From Paramecium pentaurelia (taxonomy: Eukaryota > Ciliophora > Oligohymenophorea > Peniculida > Parameciidae), in contig CAJJDO010000075.1 of the NCBI GenBank assembly GCA_905183005.1, forward strand, positions 338,649 through 402,648: DNA of 64,000 nucleotides, in the 5' to 3' direction. The position numbers were made by a program, and so were the translations under genes. The notes beneath the pieces are model-generated. The model ran no database searches and was not told the origin of the DNA. It was given only the letters and a program-made list of their open reading frames with translations. Each line of letters begins with the position of its first letter. Within the stretch, counting starts at the first letter, position 1. Positions 1 through 13,855 of the stretch are shown one piece after another.

Positions 1-70
1 TATATAATTATATATTAATAAATTATTATAATTAGCAATTATATTTAATCACATCATTTATAATATTAAA

Positions 71-3000
71 ATGTTCAATAATAATTAATTTAAATATAAT
101 TCATTTCCACAATTCTAATAGCCATAATAAATGATAATATAATAACGAAATGCTATAATATAAAAAATTACAATAGAAGGAGACACCTATGAAAAATTTC
201 AGCCACCAATTGGATAAGGATCAGAAGGTATTGTTTATAAGGGAAGAAATATTAAAACATAAGAAATCGTAGCTATTAAAGAATACAAATTAATAAATCA
301 AAATGAATTAAAAGCCATATAAGCAATTTAGAGAAACAATTTCAGTCATATTATTGGAATAAAAGGAGTATAGATACAATAAAATTCTTGTCCAATAATT
401 GCAATGGAATTTGCTCATGGAGATTTCTTGTAATTTATGTAATCATAAGAATATCAAAAATTAACTTATAATGAAAAAAATTCATATTTTATTTAAGTAA
501 TTAAATAAAATGATATTTTAGATGGTATAAGGAGTTGAATTACTTCATTCAATAGGATTATTTCATAGAGATTTAAAACCTGAAAATTTTGTATACATTA
601 AAGATTCTAATAATAATATGACTATTAAATTGATTGACTTTGGATTAGTCAAAGAAACTAAAAATTAAATGGCAAATACTTATAAAGTTGGAGCACCATA
701 TTATATGGCTCCAGAAGTTTTGGGAAATTAAACCAGTTTTTATAATAAATCAGTGGATATATGGTCTTTGGGTGCTATGTGGTATGAACTTTTAACTAAT
801 TAGACTTTCTTTTAAGGTATTTTAAATTTATAATTTTAGGTAGTACTTAAGATGAAATTTTTTTTAAAATTCATAACTCTAATTAAAATAATATTGATTA
901 ACAAATTTAGAATAATATTAACATTTAACAAAAAGAAAAGGATTTAATAAAAAAGATGTTAAAAAAACAATCAATTTAAAGAATATAATTAAAAGATGTA
1001 TTACAAGCTTATACTGTAGTTTAAATAATTCCAAATAAGATAAATTCTCTTCTTCCTCCTCTTTATCAAGTAAAAGTTTAATATAAGGAAGAAAAATTCA
1101 ATGAAGCAGAATAAAGGTAAAAGGAGGATGAATAGATTTAAAAAGAAATTTAATTATAACAGGAGGATGAGATATAAAAAAAATTGGCTGAATTTGAATA
1201 AAAGAAGTAGGAAGAAATGGCTTAAATGAAAAGAGAGATGGAAAGACAACTTGATATAAAGTTTGCACAATAATAATAAATTTAAGAAGATCTTTTAAAA
1301 AAAGAGTACGAAGAATAGATAAAGTAAAAAGAAAAAGAATTAAAAGAGTTAAGAGTTGAATAAGAAAAGGCTCATTAATATGAAAAAGATTAAAAATAAT
1401 TAGCTTAAATTAAGATTTAGTTATAATTGTAGATCTAAAATGAAATAGAATAATTCAAAAAATAAAAAGATGAAGAATAAAATAAAGAACTTGAAAGAAT
1501 TAAATAATAAGCATAAATTGAAAAAAATTAAGCAATTTAATAATAATTAAAAAATAAGGAAGAACAGCTTAAATAACAACTAGTGGCTGAAATTTAAAGA
1601 AAATACATGCTAGATTATAATAGCAAAGTTACATAATTAGATGATCAAAAAAAATATGAAAATTAAAAATAATTGGAAGAAATATCATAATCATTAATGA
1701 TTCAACTAAAGTCATAGTAAAATAACATTAATAATTTCATTCAAAACCTAAATGAAGAGTTAAGAAAGACAAATGAGATTAATACAGAGAATTAAAAAAA
1801 ATAATAATTGTCAATTTATATTAATATAGAGATAGGTAAATATTAAGATCAAATTATTAACAATGAATAAAGATTATTATAAATATAATAAGCATAAACA
1901 AAAGAGATGCTGAAAGGATTTGATTTTGAGCTAGAAAAAGAAAATTAATAATTTATATTAGAATATAAAGTAATAATGGAAAAGATAACAAAAGAATAAA
2001 GTTTAATTGAATAATAAGTAAAAGATAAAGAAATACCTGATTAGTAACGAAAAGAACAAGAGTAGAAATTGACAAAAGAAAAAGATTAATATGAATCTTT
2101 ATTCATTATTGTAAAATAATAATCTAGTTAATAATCTCTTTAGATTAAAACAATTTCAGAACAAATTAACTATTATTAAAGAATTAAACTATAATTTTAA
2201 GGAGAAGTGAAGATTTAAGATGTTATACAATAGCAATAAATAATAACATAAGATATTTAAGTATTAGAATAGTAAGAGAGGATGATATAATAATTTGATT
2301 AATTAAAATTAATTCCTCTTTATTAATAATATAATAGCAAACTTGAAGAACTTTAATAATCTTAAAATAGACTTAAAATTTTAATTGAAGAGGCAAATGA
2401 ATGTCTTAAATAAATCGAAAGACAATATGAAGATGAATATCAATAATAAATTGATGATTTAGATCACAAATTAAATGAATAATTAGATAAATTTAAATAT
2501 TTATCTAAAAATTAAAAATATAAAGATAAAATAAATTAAATAATTAATAAGATTGCAGATGAATCTGGTAAGTTGAATTCTCTAAATGTATTAATATCTT
2601 AAAGAACATAGGTAGCATATTAATAATACAATCAAAATTATGATTAAATTTAATAATCAATAAGTGATTTTTAGAAATAATATAATTAATTGCATGAATA
2701 AATTTACAATGATGAATAAATTGAATAGAAAAATGGAGAAAGAATTAAAAAATTAAAAATCACACAAGATCAATTAGATTTATTTAAAAAGATAATGAAT
2801 CAATTAAAAGAATAACTTAAAAGTTTGATTAATAATCAATATTGCAATAATGAATAAATTCTGTATTTAATAAATGATAGATTGGGTAGGATAGATTAAA
2901 CTATAATTTAATAATAAAAGTAATTTGATAAATTCAATAAATTTAATGAATTAAATTCTTTTGAAATTATTAATTAGTAAATAAACTAATTGGAAGAATT

Positions 3001-4201
3001 TTAGAGAAAATTAAAGGAAGTTGAAAATAATGAAACAGAATAAGTAGATTAATTAAAGTAGATAATTTAAAAAATAGGAGCTTAAAACAAAAGTGAATAA
3101 GAAAAAGAAATTTTAAAGTTAAATAATCAATTATAGAATATGTATAAAGAATTCTCAAAAGCTCTTTAATCAATAAAATTTAAATCTGAAAGTATTGAAT
3201 TTTATTAAAAAGTGAATGAGAAAAAAGAGAAACTTGAAAAATAATTGTAGGAGGAAATAAAAAATTTAGAAGAATATTTAGAAATTTAAAATCAAAATAC
3301 TTAGTTATTTAATGAAGTATTAAATGATATTAAAGCAAAAAAAGAGGATTAAAAATAACAAATTGAAGAGATTTTCATAAAATTACAATAAACTAATAAA
3401 TAAAAAGGTGATCGGTTAAAGAGTGTAACTAATAAAGTTTTTGAAAAATAAATAGAAATAAATTTTACCTAGATAGATTTTAATTTAATTAAGAATTATG
3501 AATAATTAAAAATGTAGGAAGAATAATTGCAAATAGAATTAAATTAAATAAATGATAAGATATCGAATTAATAATTAAATCCTTAATAATTAAATGAATT
3601 AAAAGATTATATTCTTAAGGTATATTCTAACATAGATGAATTAAAGATGAAAATTCCATAGTATGACGATGTATAATAGTACAACAAAAATTATCAATAA
3701 AATTTAGAATCATATGAAAAATTATATGCTTTACTTAATTATATAAAGTAATATCATTTAACAAGATATTATGAAAGAATCAAGGAAAATGAATAAAAAT
3801 AAAAATAAAAATAATAATATAAGGATGAAAATGATTACAAAAAATTATTTTATTCGAGACTAAATTAAGTTTAGAAAGAAAATACAAAAATAGAGATGGA
3901 AGCATAAGATATATTATAGAGATATGAATATGCTCTAAATGAAAATTAGAATAAGATGGCAATTGAAAGTATGGAAAAAGATTAAGAAGAAATAGAGAAA
4001 CAGATTTAAATATAAAAAAATTTAATAAAATCAAGAGACTAAATAAAATTAAGATCTAAATTGAAAGATTAATCAATGATCAAAGAGATTATTAATGTCA
4101 AATAATATTATGAAATAACAGAGTTCACACAAATGATAATATTGAATATGATAAAAAAAAATATATAAACGATTCAATAAGGATAAATCAATCAATATTG
4201 A
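71..4201 (+). CDS. Protein kinase with long coiled-coil tail (paralog 1)
   Basis: Ser/Thr protein kinase followed by a very long Gln/Glu/Lys-rich coiled coil; about 1360 aa. The ATG at 71 opens a short Pro/Gln-rich leader. The glycine-rich loop (GQGSEGIVYKG, residues ~49-59), the VAIKE lysine, HRDLKPENF (~156), DFGLV (~180) and YYMAPEV are all present, so it should be active. Two introns: 497-521 (25 nt) and 817-839 (23 nt). With these removed the frame closes exactly at TGA 4199. From about residue 320 to the end the protein is continuous heptad-type sequence with no further domain I recognise. The substrate is unknown; the tail suggests a scaffolded or cytoskeletal location. An inverted paralog lies at 10478-13855 and a more diverged one at 40034-43383. 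Confidence 0.9.
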
Positions 4202-4460
4202 TTTAATTTTGATTAATCATATAATTTTATATACATATTAAAATCATTTTAATTCTTCTAAAATTTAGATTATTTTAAATAATCTAAAAACCTTATAAAA
4301 TTTTTATTAACTTTTATTATTGTTCTTTAATATAAATTTGATATAGAGTAAATTCTTTTTTTGGTTTAGATTTCAATATTGATTATTAGCTATTTCTTTG
4401 ATTGTAAATAAAGCCATTATTTGTAACAAAAATATTTAATAATATAAAATTAAATTTATG
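4202..4460. other. 3' flank of kinase paralog 1, part of inverted-repeat arm
   Basis: No gene seen. Roughly the first 130 bp resemble, in inverted orientation, the sequence beyond the stop of the second kinase paralog (about 10350-10477), so the duplicated unit extends past the coding region. The similarity fades before the LINE-derived sequence begins. Confidence 0.6.
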
Positions 4461-5535
4461 ATGTTATTCAATTTTTCTTATATTAATGATTTATACAACT
4501 AGATTTCAAAGGATAAAAGAAGAGTATGCTTATGTAAATCCTACATATTTATCCATACTTTACATTAACTAAATTATTTGAATCCTCAAGATTTTTAATA
4601 ATATTTTAATTATCACCATAAAGTCTAAAGCTTTGATTATTGTACCTAATGAAATCAACCTAATCTAATTATTGTTATAGGCTTAACAAAATCTCAAATC
4701 ATACTTCTGATTGACTTTTCAATAAAAAACAATATTAACTCAAAAAAGATTTAGAGAGTTAGATTTTAATAGATTTATAAATGAGTATCTTCCAAGAAAT
4801 TCTATAATTCTAAATGAGGAACATTTTTGGTCTCCTTTAGTTGAATCTATTAACAATGAATTAATTATCCGAGATTTTGATTATTTGAAAGTGCTAATTT
4901 TTATTTATAAAATATATATAATCTTTAACTCAATTTCTAAATTATTAAGCTAATCTTATAACAATATTTAAAAAGAAATTAAAATCTATTTTATTTAATT
5001 TTAAATTCTATAGTGCCATATTTAAATAAATCGTTCGTGAAGAAAGAGTCTTGATAATATATAAATTGATAATCAATCATGTTGAAACAAAAATCTTGTT
5101 GCACATTTTTATTTAAAAAAACTAAGAAATTTATTTAGTTAGTAATCACTTGATATTAAAGACGGAATAAGGCTAATGCTGATAGGCAAATATGATTGGC
5201 TCTTTTTAACTCTGATATCACTACAATTGAGGCTCTGAATATTCTAGGAAGCTAACATTATAGATAAAAGATTAACTACTAATATTTGAAATATTAGGGT
5301 TTAACCTAAGAAAGATAGGGTCAATCTCTTATGACTCTAATTAGAAAGGGAATTTTTTACTTCTAAGAATTCCAGAACTTGAGATTAAGAACACCTGAAT
5401 AGCATCTAATACTTTACTTTTCTCCAATTAGTCCACATAATTTTAAGAAATAATTTAACATAATGATAATCTAAAAAAAAGGAAGGATATATTATAAGTT
5501 GAGGGTCAGTTATTTATCGAATTAGAAATGATTTA
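4461..5535 (+). repeat. First copy of a 1075-bp direct duplication ending at an 'n'
   Basis: This segment is repeated at 5537-6611 with an offset of 1076; I saw no difference between the copies. The single 'n' at 5536 sits exactly between them. In decayed transposon sequence a tandem copy without mismatches is implausible, so the most likely cause is an unmerged overlap of two contig ends. One copy should be ignored when measuring distances. Confidence 0.85.
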
Positions 5536-5536
5536 N

Positions 5537-6611
5537 ATGTTATTCAATTTTTCTTATATTAATGATTTATACAACTAGATTTCAAAGGATAAAAGAAGAG
5601 TATGCTTATGTAAATCCTACATATTTATCCATACTTTACATTAACTAAATTATTTGAATCCTCAAGATTTTTAATAATATTTTAATTATCACCATAAAGT
5701 CTAAAGCTTTGATTATTGTACCTAATGAAATCAACCTAATCTAATTATTGTTATAGGCTTAACAAAATCTCAAATCATACTTCTGATTGACTTTTCAATA
5801 AAAAACAATATTAACTCAAAAAAGATTTAGAGAGTTAGATTTTAATAGATTTATAAATGAGTATCTTCCAAGAAATTCTATAATTCTAAATGAGGAACAT
5901 TTTTGGTCTCCTTTAGTTGAATCTATTAACAATGAATTAATTATCCGAGATTTTGATTATTTGAAAGTGCTAATTTTTATTTATAAAATATATATAATCT
6001 TTAACTCAATTTCTAAATTATTAAGCTAATCTTATAACAATATTTAAAAAGAAATTAAAATCTATTTTATTTAATTTTAAATTCTATAGTGCCATATTTA
6101 AATAAATCGTTCGTGAAGAAAGAGTCTTGATAATATATAAATTGATAATCAATCATGTTGAAACAAAAATCTTGTTGCACATTTTTATTTAAAAAAACTA
6201 AGAAATTTATTTAGTTAGTAATCACTTGATATTAAAGACGGAATAAGGCTAATGCTGATAGGCAAATATGATTGGCTCTTTTTAACTCTGATATCACTAC
6301 AATTGAGGCTCTGAATATTCTAGGAAGCTAACATTATAGATAAAAGATTAACTACTAATATTTGAAATATTAGGGTTTAACCTAAGAAAGATAGGGTCAA
6401 TCTCTTATGACTCTAATTAGAAAGGGAATTTTTTACTTCTAAGAATTCCAGAACTTGAGATTAAGAACACCTGAATAGCATCTAATACTTTACTTTTCTC
6501 CAATTAGTCCACATAATTTTAAGAAATAATTTAACATAATGATAATCTAAAAAAAAGGAAGGATATATTATAAGTTGAGGGTCAGTTATTTATCGAATTA
6601 GAAATGATTTA
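5537..6611 (+). repeat. Second copy of the 1075-bp duplication (probable assembly artefact)
   Basis: It matches 4461-5535 base for base where compared and then runs on without a break into new LINE-derived sequence at 6612. This fits the start of a second contig whose first 1075 bases overlap the end of the previous one. Confidence 0.85.
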
Positions 6612-7399
6612 ATCTTAAATGTTAGAATTTAATAAATAACTTTTAACCTTTAAATTAAAGAAGATGAAAGTAAGGCAATTCTTTTGATTAATTTGAATTA
6701 AGACGATTAGCCAAATAATTTGAATGCCTACAAAAGACTTGATGTGATAAATTCTAGGGTTAGAATTGATTTATGAGAAAATTTATATATTTGAGCAAAA
6801 AAACATCCACCTCTAGAATAGTATACATAAGGGATCACTTTTGTCTTCTTAGTTTGACATAAATTTCGATCACTTAATAGAGGATTGGGAGAGAACAATG
6901 AGATTAAGGAGTATGAATTATGCTTATGTAAAGATTTTCAAATAGCTTCAATTTTCAAACGTTTTGTTTATGCTGATGATTTAGCAATAGTCAAATAATT
7001 TAAGAATCTGGTTAACAATATAATAATAAGTAAAATTTCCAAAATCTATGTCTAAAACTTGAAGAATATGTATAAATAGTTTAAATATAATAAATGTAAT
7101 AATGAAGAAACTAGGAATATTATAAAAAATATAAAAAATCATTTTTATACAATCAATTCACTATATTAATTAAATTTCTACACATTATACTTATAATTAA
7201 TCTATGGATTTCTTTCATTAAACCACTTTTTGATTATTTAGCTCCTTAAAATTTATCTTCAATGAATTTTTTTCTTAATTAATTTAATAATTTAAGAATT
7301 CAAGTTTTTATCATAATAGAAGAAGGGATATTACATTATTTGAGAGAAAGAAGTCATCTTTCAATTATCAATTTAGGATCTGCATTAGCCTTGGAAGGA

Positions 7400-10140
7400 G
7401 GATAAAAAAATCTTAAAATGAATTAAAAATGTGAATAATGATATTGGATGAAAATGTAGAAATTCATCTTCAAATTAAATTCTCCTTTATTTTTTTATTT
7501 CCTCTTTATTCAAAATGGATTTAGTCATATAAAAATGATGCTTCAATTTTTCTCTTTAATTCAAATTTTTTTCCATATAAATACTTCTGTTCAAAATTCA
7601 TTACATCAAGTTGCTTCTCTTTTTAAATAATTCTATGCTATAATTATAAAAATGTCAATTTTTTCTTTGAGCTTTAATTGATTTGAACATTTTACTATAT
7701 AGGTAAATCTTTAAGTACATGAATAACATTGATTAGCCATTCTTTATTCATTAAATAATTAGTATTAAATCTTTAATCTACTTTCTAGATGTCTTCTATT
7801 TTTTTAATGTTGTTATGTCCAATAAATATGGGTTGATTTACAGTCAGGCAAATATATTTCCTTTAATTCTACCTGAATAAAACCCTTTTTAATAATCCAG
7901 TAAAACTCATTTGCTTCTGAAGGGTATAATATTTTTATTCCTATCATAAATTGATATTTAAAATATAATGATTTATTATTTTAGTATGTAATTGAATATA
8001 TTAAATCTGCTGACTTTCGCTACTCATATATTAGTTAGGCTTGTAATTAGCAAATAAAATTATTTATCAATTTATAAATACAAGGTTTGATTTCAAAATT
8101 TAAAATATTCAAAGGCCTTCAACGGGTTCATCATAAGTGAAATTCTATTTTTGTACAAAATATAAAGAGGGGTTAGATATATATATTTGAAATAGTGCTA
8201 AGTGCTAAGTAGAATTCATTTTTGCTGATATAATCATTAGGTTAAAATTGGTATAATTTAGTTTTTAGTTTATTTTATTTAAATGAGAACTTATACTCCC
8301 TTTATGATTTATTTTCAATTCCTGGGTATTTTTAAAGAATTAGAATGTAATCTCAATATTCTTTTGGAATTGTCAATTTGATTGGCATTATACAACTTTC
8401 TTCTTGTTAAGAATATGATTCCATTTTTTTTAAGTAATTTACAACTAAATTTATAAGTCTCTTCATTTATTTCAAATAAGTTTCTCTAACTAGATCATCC
8501 GCATGTCCTAAGAATTAAATTTAAATATTTTCTTAATAAGTTCTCTTAGTAATTCATTTAGTAAGAGTGGATATCCCTTAGGTACATCATTAAAAATGTA
8601 AAGTTTTTCTTTTTAATTGTATGGCTGGTGGAACCCTACTTATATGCAAAAATTTAGGAATTAAACTTCATTTTAATGAAGGGTCTCCTTTGTTTTTAGA
8701 ATGTTATTAATCATATTTCTGTTAATAGTATTGAAAGCACTTGTGAAATCAACGAAGAATAAAACTCTATGAAGTTTTCTTTTGCCTTTTTGATTCTCTG
8801 TAGTAAGAAGTTAGGGTCCTAGTCCATGAATGAATCTAGTCTAAGGTTTTAATATTTCATTCTATAAATAGTCCTAGAGTTATTCATGAAATCTTAAATA
8901 TAAAAGTTTAAACAAGGGGCATAAAAGGACTAAGAGTCTAAATTATTTCTTTTAAAGGATTTCTGGATTAAAATTGTTAAGTGAAAATAATTTTGCCCAT
9001 CATAATTTTATTAATTTTAAAAGTCTCATGTTCCATATATGTTTAAATATTTCCCATTTGCAAATTGTTATAAATTGATGAGTTATGCAAACTGAGGAAT
9101 TAGCTTTGTTTATTGCCATTAAGTCTTTGAATTTTTAAATTTGATTAAAATTCAGTTTCTCCAATATATTTATAGGTAGGGGATTATAATTTTCTAATTC
9201 TGAATAATTCTTTAATGAATTGATTCAGTTAAGAAAAGTGTCTTGGTCAGTGTGTAATTTATTTTCTTTATCAAGAAAATAATTGAAAATTCTCCATTTT
9301 GTTCTACTGGTTCATAACGATAATAATTAAATTAGTTAAAAAAGTTTTTTGTAGCTATTCTTTTCCATAATATTTATTTTTCATAAAATATCTAATATAA
9401 CATGTCTGAAAGATTATTCCAAAATACTTTTACATTATTTTCTACCTTTTAGACACTAAAATATATAGTTGTTATCAATAATTTTTCAATGAAATATTTT
9501 GAGGTTTTGGTGATATCATTTATGAATTAAGGTTCAATAATTGGAGTATTAAAGTCCTCACAAATTATAAGTTTTTTAAAACTATTCATTTTATTTATGA
9601 TCTAAGTAATTTTGTTCCAAAAGAATAGTTTAAATTATTAATATTCTTTATGATTTTGAAAGTAGACATTTATCAATAATAGATTTAAATTAGCTTATAC
9701 GATTTAAACCTCTAGTAAATCTGGTTTAGCTATTTCATTTGGAATTGAGCCAAAATAAGAATAAGTTATGTCTCTACTAAAAAATTTTTAATGAATTCCA
9801 ATAATTATTCCTTCAGAGTGTTCTGATATTATAACTAATTTTTATTTAATTGAGTTTCTTAATTATTTATTCCTGACTTCTTGAAAACAAAGCAGGTGAG
9901 GCTGATATTTTTTCGCTGACATTCCAACAAAGGATCTTAAGGTTTGTATTCAAATATTTCTCGATAGGGTATTATGGAATTTTCCTTTTCTATTGACTGG
10001 TGAGTATGGGATGCGTAAGAGGCCACTGATTTTATCGTCCTGATCCACATTATTTTTTTCTCTACTCCCTCTTATGCTTTCTTCACCTGATGACTCAGCC
10101 TCATATATGCTTCTTTATTAAATAGAGTTTTATATTTCTT
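7400..10140 (-). mobile_element. Decayed LINE remnant with AP-endonuclease and RT domains, minus strand
   Basis: A non-LTR retrotransposon remnant read from about 10140 down to 7400. Near 9900 an AP-endonuclease-like start is visible (HLLCFQEVRNK); around 9545-9570 the endonuclease motif reads LIICEDFNTP, close to the usual GDFNTP. The RT follows: motif A as FVDFTSAFNTINR at about 8720-8757, motif B-like VPKGYPLLLNELL near 8580, and motif C as HADD near 8490. Motifs B and C are out of frame with each other, so the element is dead. The order endonuclease-RT fits the APE class of LINEs. Ends are approximate. Confidence 0.75.
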
Positions 10141-10477
10141 CTTTGATTTTGGATTCAAAGAATTTAGTTAATTAATAATATAAGAAATAGAATAATATAA
10201 TAAATTTAAGTTATAATATTAAATAATTTTTATTTAATACAATAAGAATCTAATATTTGCTTTAGTTTATTAAAGAAAAAGTTAAACTAAATGTTTTAAT
10301 ATAAATCGAATAAAGAGTTTGCTTTATCCCTAAAAATTAGATTCTATATTAAATTAGAAATTGAACAATAATAACAGTTATTTAAAAATTTATAAGAAAT
10401 TTAAAATAATCTAAATTTTAGAAGAATTAAAATGATTTTAATATGTATAGAAAATTATATGATTAATCAAAATTAAA

Positions 10478-13400
10478 TCAATATTGATTGATTTATCCTT
10501 ATTGAATCGTTTATTTATTTTTATTTTTTATCATATTGAATATTAGCATTTGTGCGAACTCTATTATTTTATAATATTATTTGACATTAATAATCTCTTT
10601 TACCACTGATTAATCTTTCAATTTAGATCTTAATTTTATTAAGTCTCTTGATTTTATTAAATTTTCTACGATTTAAATCTGTTTCTCAATTTCTTCTTAA
10701 TCTTTTTCCATACTTTCTATTGCCATCTTATAGTAACTTTCATTTAGAGCATATTCATATCTCTATAATATATCTTATGCTTCCATCTCTATTTTTGCAT
10801 TTTTTTCCAAATCTTCATTTAGTCTAGATTAAAATAATTTTTTGTAATCATTTTCTTTATTATTCTTTTTGTAATATTTCCATTTATTTTCATCTTCATT
10901 GATTCTTTCATAATATCTTGTTAAATGATATTATTTTATATAATTAAGTAAAGCATATAATTTTTCATATGATTCTAAATTTTATTGATAATTTTAGTTG
11001 TGCTATTATACATCGTCATACTATGGAATTTTCATCTTTAATTCATCTATGTTAGAATATACCTTAAGAATATAATCTTTTAATTCATTTAATTACTAAG
11101 GATTTAATTATTAATTCCATATCTTATCATTTATTTTATTTAATTCTATTTGCAATTATTCTTCTTATATTTTTAATTATTCATAATTCTAAATTAAATT
11201 ATCATCTATCTAGGTAAAATTTATTTCTATTTATTTTTCAAACACTTTATTTGCTACAATCTTTAATCGATCACCTTTTTATTTATTAGTTTATTGTAAT
11301 TTTATGAAAATCTCTTCAATTTGTTATTTTTAATCCTCTTTTTTTGCTTTAATATCATTTAATACTTCATTAAATAACTAAGTATTTTGATTTTAAATTT
11401 CTAAATATTCTTCTAAATTTTTTATTTCCTCCTACAATTATTTTTCAAGTTTCTCTTTTTTCTCATTCACTTTTTAATAAAATTCAATACTTTCAGATTT
11501 AAATTTTATTGATTAAAGAGCTTTTGAGAATTCTTTATACATATTCTATAATTGATTATTTAACTTTAAAATTTCTTTTTCTTATTCACTTTTGTTTTAA
11601 GCTCCTATTTTTTAAATTATCTACTTTAATTAATCTACTTATTCTTTTACATTATTTTCAACTTCCTTTAATTTTCTCTAAAATTCTTCCAATTAGTTTA
11701 TTTAATAATTAATAATTTCACAAGAATTTTATTCATTAATTTCATTGAACTTATCAAATTACTTTTATTATTCAATTATAGTCTATTCTATCCTACCCAA
11801 TCTATTATTTATTAAATTCATAATTTATTCATCATTGCAATATTGATTATTAATCAAACTTTTAAGTTTTTCTTTTAATTGATTCATTATCTTTTTAAAT
11901 AAATCTAATTGATCTTGTGTGATTTTTAATTTTTTAATTCTTTCTCCATTTTTCTATTAAATTTATTCATCATTGTAAATTTATTCATGCAATTAATTAT
12001 ATTATTTCTAAAAATCACTTATTGATTATTAAATTTAATCATAATTTTGATTGTATTATTAATATGCTACCTATGTTCTTTAAGATATTAATACATTTAG
12101 AGAATTCAACTTACCAGATTCATCTGCAATTTTATTAATTATTTAATTTATTTTATCTTTATATTTTTAATTTTTAGATAAATATTTAAATTTATCTAAT
12201 TATTCATTTAATTTGTGATCTAAATCATCAATTTATTATTGATATTCATCTTCATATTATCTTTCGATTTATTTAAGACATTCATTTGCCTCTTCAATTA
12301 AAATTTTAAGTCTATTTTAAGATTATTAAAGTTCTTCAAGTTTGCTATTATATTATTAATAAAGAGAAATTAATTGTAATTAATCAAATTATTATATCAT
12401 CCTCTCTTACTATTCTAATACTTAAATATCTTATGTTATTATTTATTGCTATTGTATAACATCTTAAATCTTCACTTCTCCTTAAAATTATAGTTTAATT
12501 CTTTAATAATACTTAATTTGTTCTGAAATTGTTTTAATCTAAAGAGATTATTAACTAGATTATTATTTTACAATAATGAATAAAGATTCATATTAATCTT
12601 TTTCTTTTTTCAATTTCTACTCTTGTTCTTTTCGTTATTAATCAGGAATCCTATCAATTATGAAATTATATTCTGATATATCTTAAGGTTTTTTTTGAGG
12701 TAGAGGAAGAGGAATAGGATTGTTCTAATTTATAATTATTAAAATACAGTTTAAGCTCCTAATACATCTTTTAATTATATTCTTTCGGATGAATTTATTT
12801 TTAGCATTTTTTTAATTAAATACTTTTCTTTTTGTTAAATTTTATCATTATACTGAATTCGCTCGTCGATGAAATTTTATCCATTTTACTTTATCTAAGA
12901 GAAATTTTTTTTTGGTTTATCTAAAATTATAGATTTCAAAATACCTTTAAATAAATTCTCTTGAGCCAATATTTCATACAAAATAATCCCCAAAGACCAT
13001 GTATCAACTGACTTATCATAAAATCCGTTTTAAGAATCAAACACTTCAGGAGCCATATAATATTCTGTTCCAGCCTAAATAGTCTTTTTCATTTAATTTT
13101 TAGTTTCTTTGACTAATCCAAAGTCAATCAATTTAATAGTCATTTTATTATTAGAATCTTTAATGTATACAAAATTTTCAGGTTTTAAATCTCTATGAAA
13201 TAATTGTATTGAATGAAGTTATTCAACTCCTTATACCATCTAAAATATCATTTTATTTAATTACTTAAATAAAATATGAATTTCTTTCATTATAAGTTAA
13301 TTTTTGATATTCTTATGATTACATAAATTACAAGAAATCTCCATGAGCAAATTCCATTGCAATTATTGGATAAGAATTTTATTGAATCTATACTCCTTTT

Positions 13401-13855
13401 ATTCCAATAATATGACTGAAATTGTTTCTCTAAATTGCTTATATGGCTTTTAATTCATTTTGATTTATTAATTTGTATTCTTTAATAGCTACAATTTCTT
13501 ATGTTTTAATATTTCTTCCCTTATAAACAATACTTTGTGATCCTTATCCTATTGGTTGTTGAAATTTTTCATAAGTGTCTCCTTCTATTGTAATTTTTTA
13601 TATTATAGGATTTGGTTATTAAGTTTTGTTTTATAATGGCAATATGAATTGTGGAAATTGATTTATAATTTATCCTTCTATTGGATTATTTTATATGAAA
13701 GGCTTTGCTTAGTTTTATACCGGCTATTAAAGTTGTGGATATTGATCTTATTTTGGAATTTTTTATATTTTCTGATTAGGTTATTCATTTATCATTTATT
13801 ATGGCTATTAGAATTGTGGAAATGGATTCTATTTAAACTAATGATTATTGAACAT
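10478..13855 (-). CDS. Protein kinase with coiled-coil tail (paralog 2)
   Basis: Close paralog of the kinase at 71-4201 in opposite orientation; about 1101 aa. The N-terminal Pro/Gln-rich leader is longer (glycine-rich loop GQGSQSIVYKG near residue 103). HRDLKPENF, DFGLV and YYMAPEV are kept. Three introns: 13240-13264 (25 nt), 12921-12944 (24 nt) and 12725-12747 (23 nt); with these removed the frame closes at TGA 10478-10480. After the kinase domain a short proline-rich link (NNPIPLPLP) replaces about 310 residues of coiled coil present in paralog 1, and the two then align to the C-terminus. The third intron matches a GT...AG segment in paralog 1 that is a multiple of three and open. Confidence 0.9.

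Larger units (their letters stand above)
4461..7150 (+). mobile_element. Decayed LINE (non-LTR retrotransposon) remnant, plus strand
   Basis: Broken coding remnant of a non-LTR retrotransposon. Reverse-transcriptase landmarks can be read around 6820-6990: a motif B-like stretch (HKGSLLSSQFDINFDHLIED) followed by the catalytic motif C as FVYADDLAIV at 6960-6992. The two lie in different frames, so at least one frameshift separates them, and TGA codons interrupt the rest. Most of the 5' part (4461-5535) is repeated after the 'n' at 5536, probably by assembly. Boundaries are approximate; I saw no poly(A) tail or target-site duplication. A related element lies in opposite orientation immediately downstream. 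Confidence 0.7.

Noticed and set aside
1..70. Telomere repeat at the window start
   Set aside because: No C4A2/C3A3-type repeat is present; the sequence is ordinary AT-rich upstream DNA.
2970..4034. Hydrophobic minus-strand ORFs inside the kinase coiled coil
   Set aside because: They are antisense shadows of AT-rich coding sequence; the same pattern recurs opposite the other paralogs.
4461..6611. Genuine tandem duplication of a LINE segment
   Set aside because: The copies show no differences and meet at a single 'n'; contig overlap is simpler.
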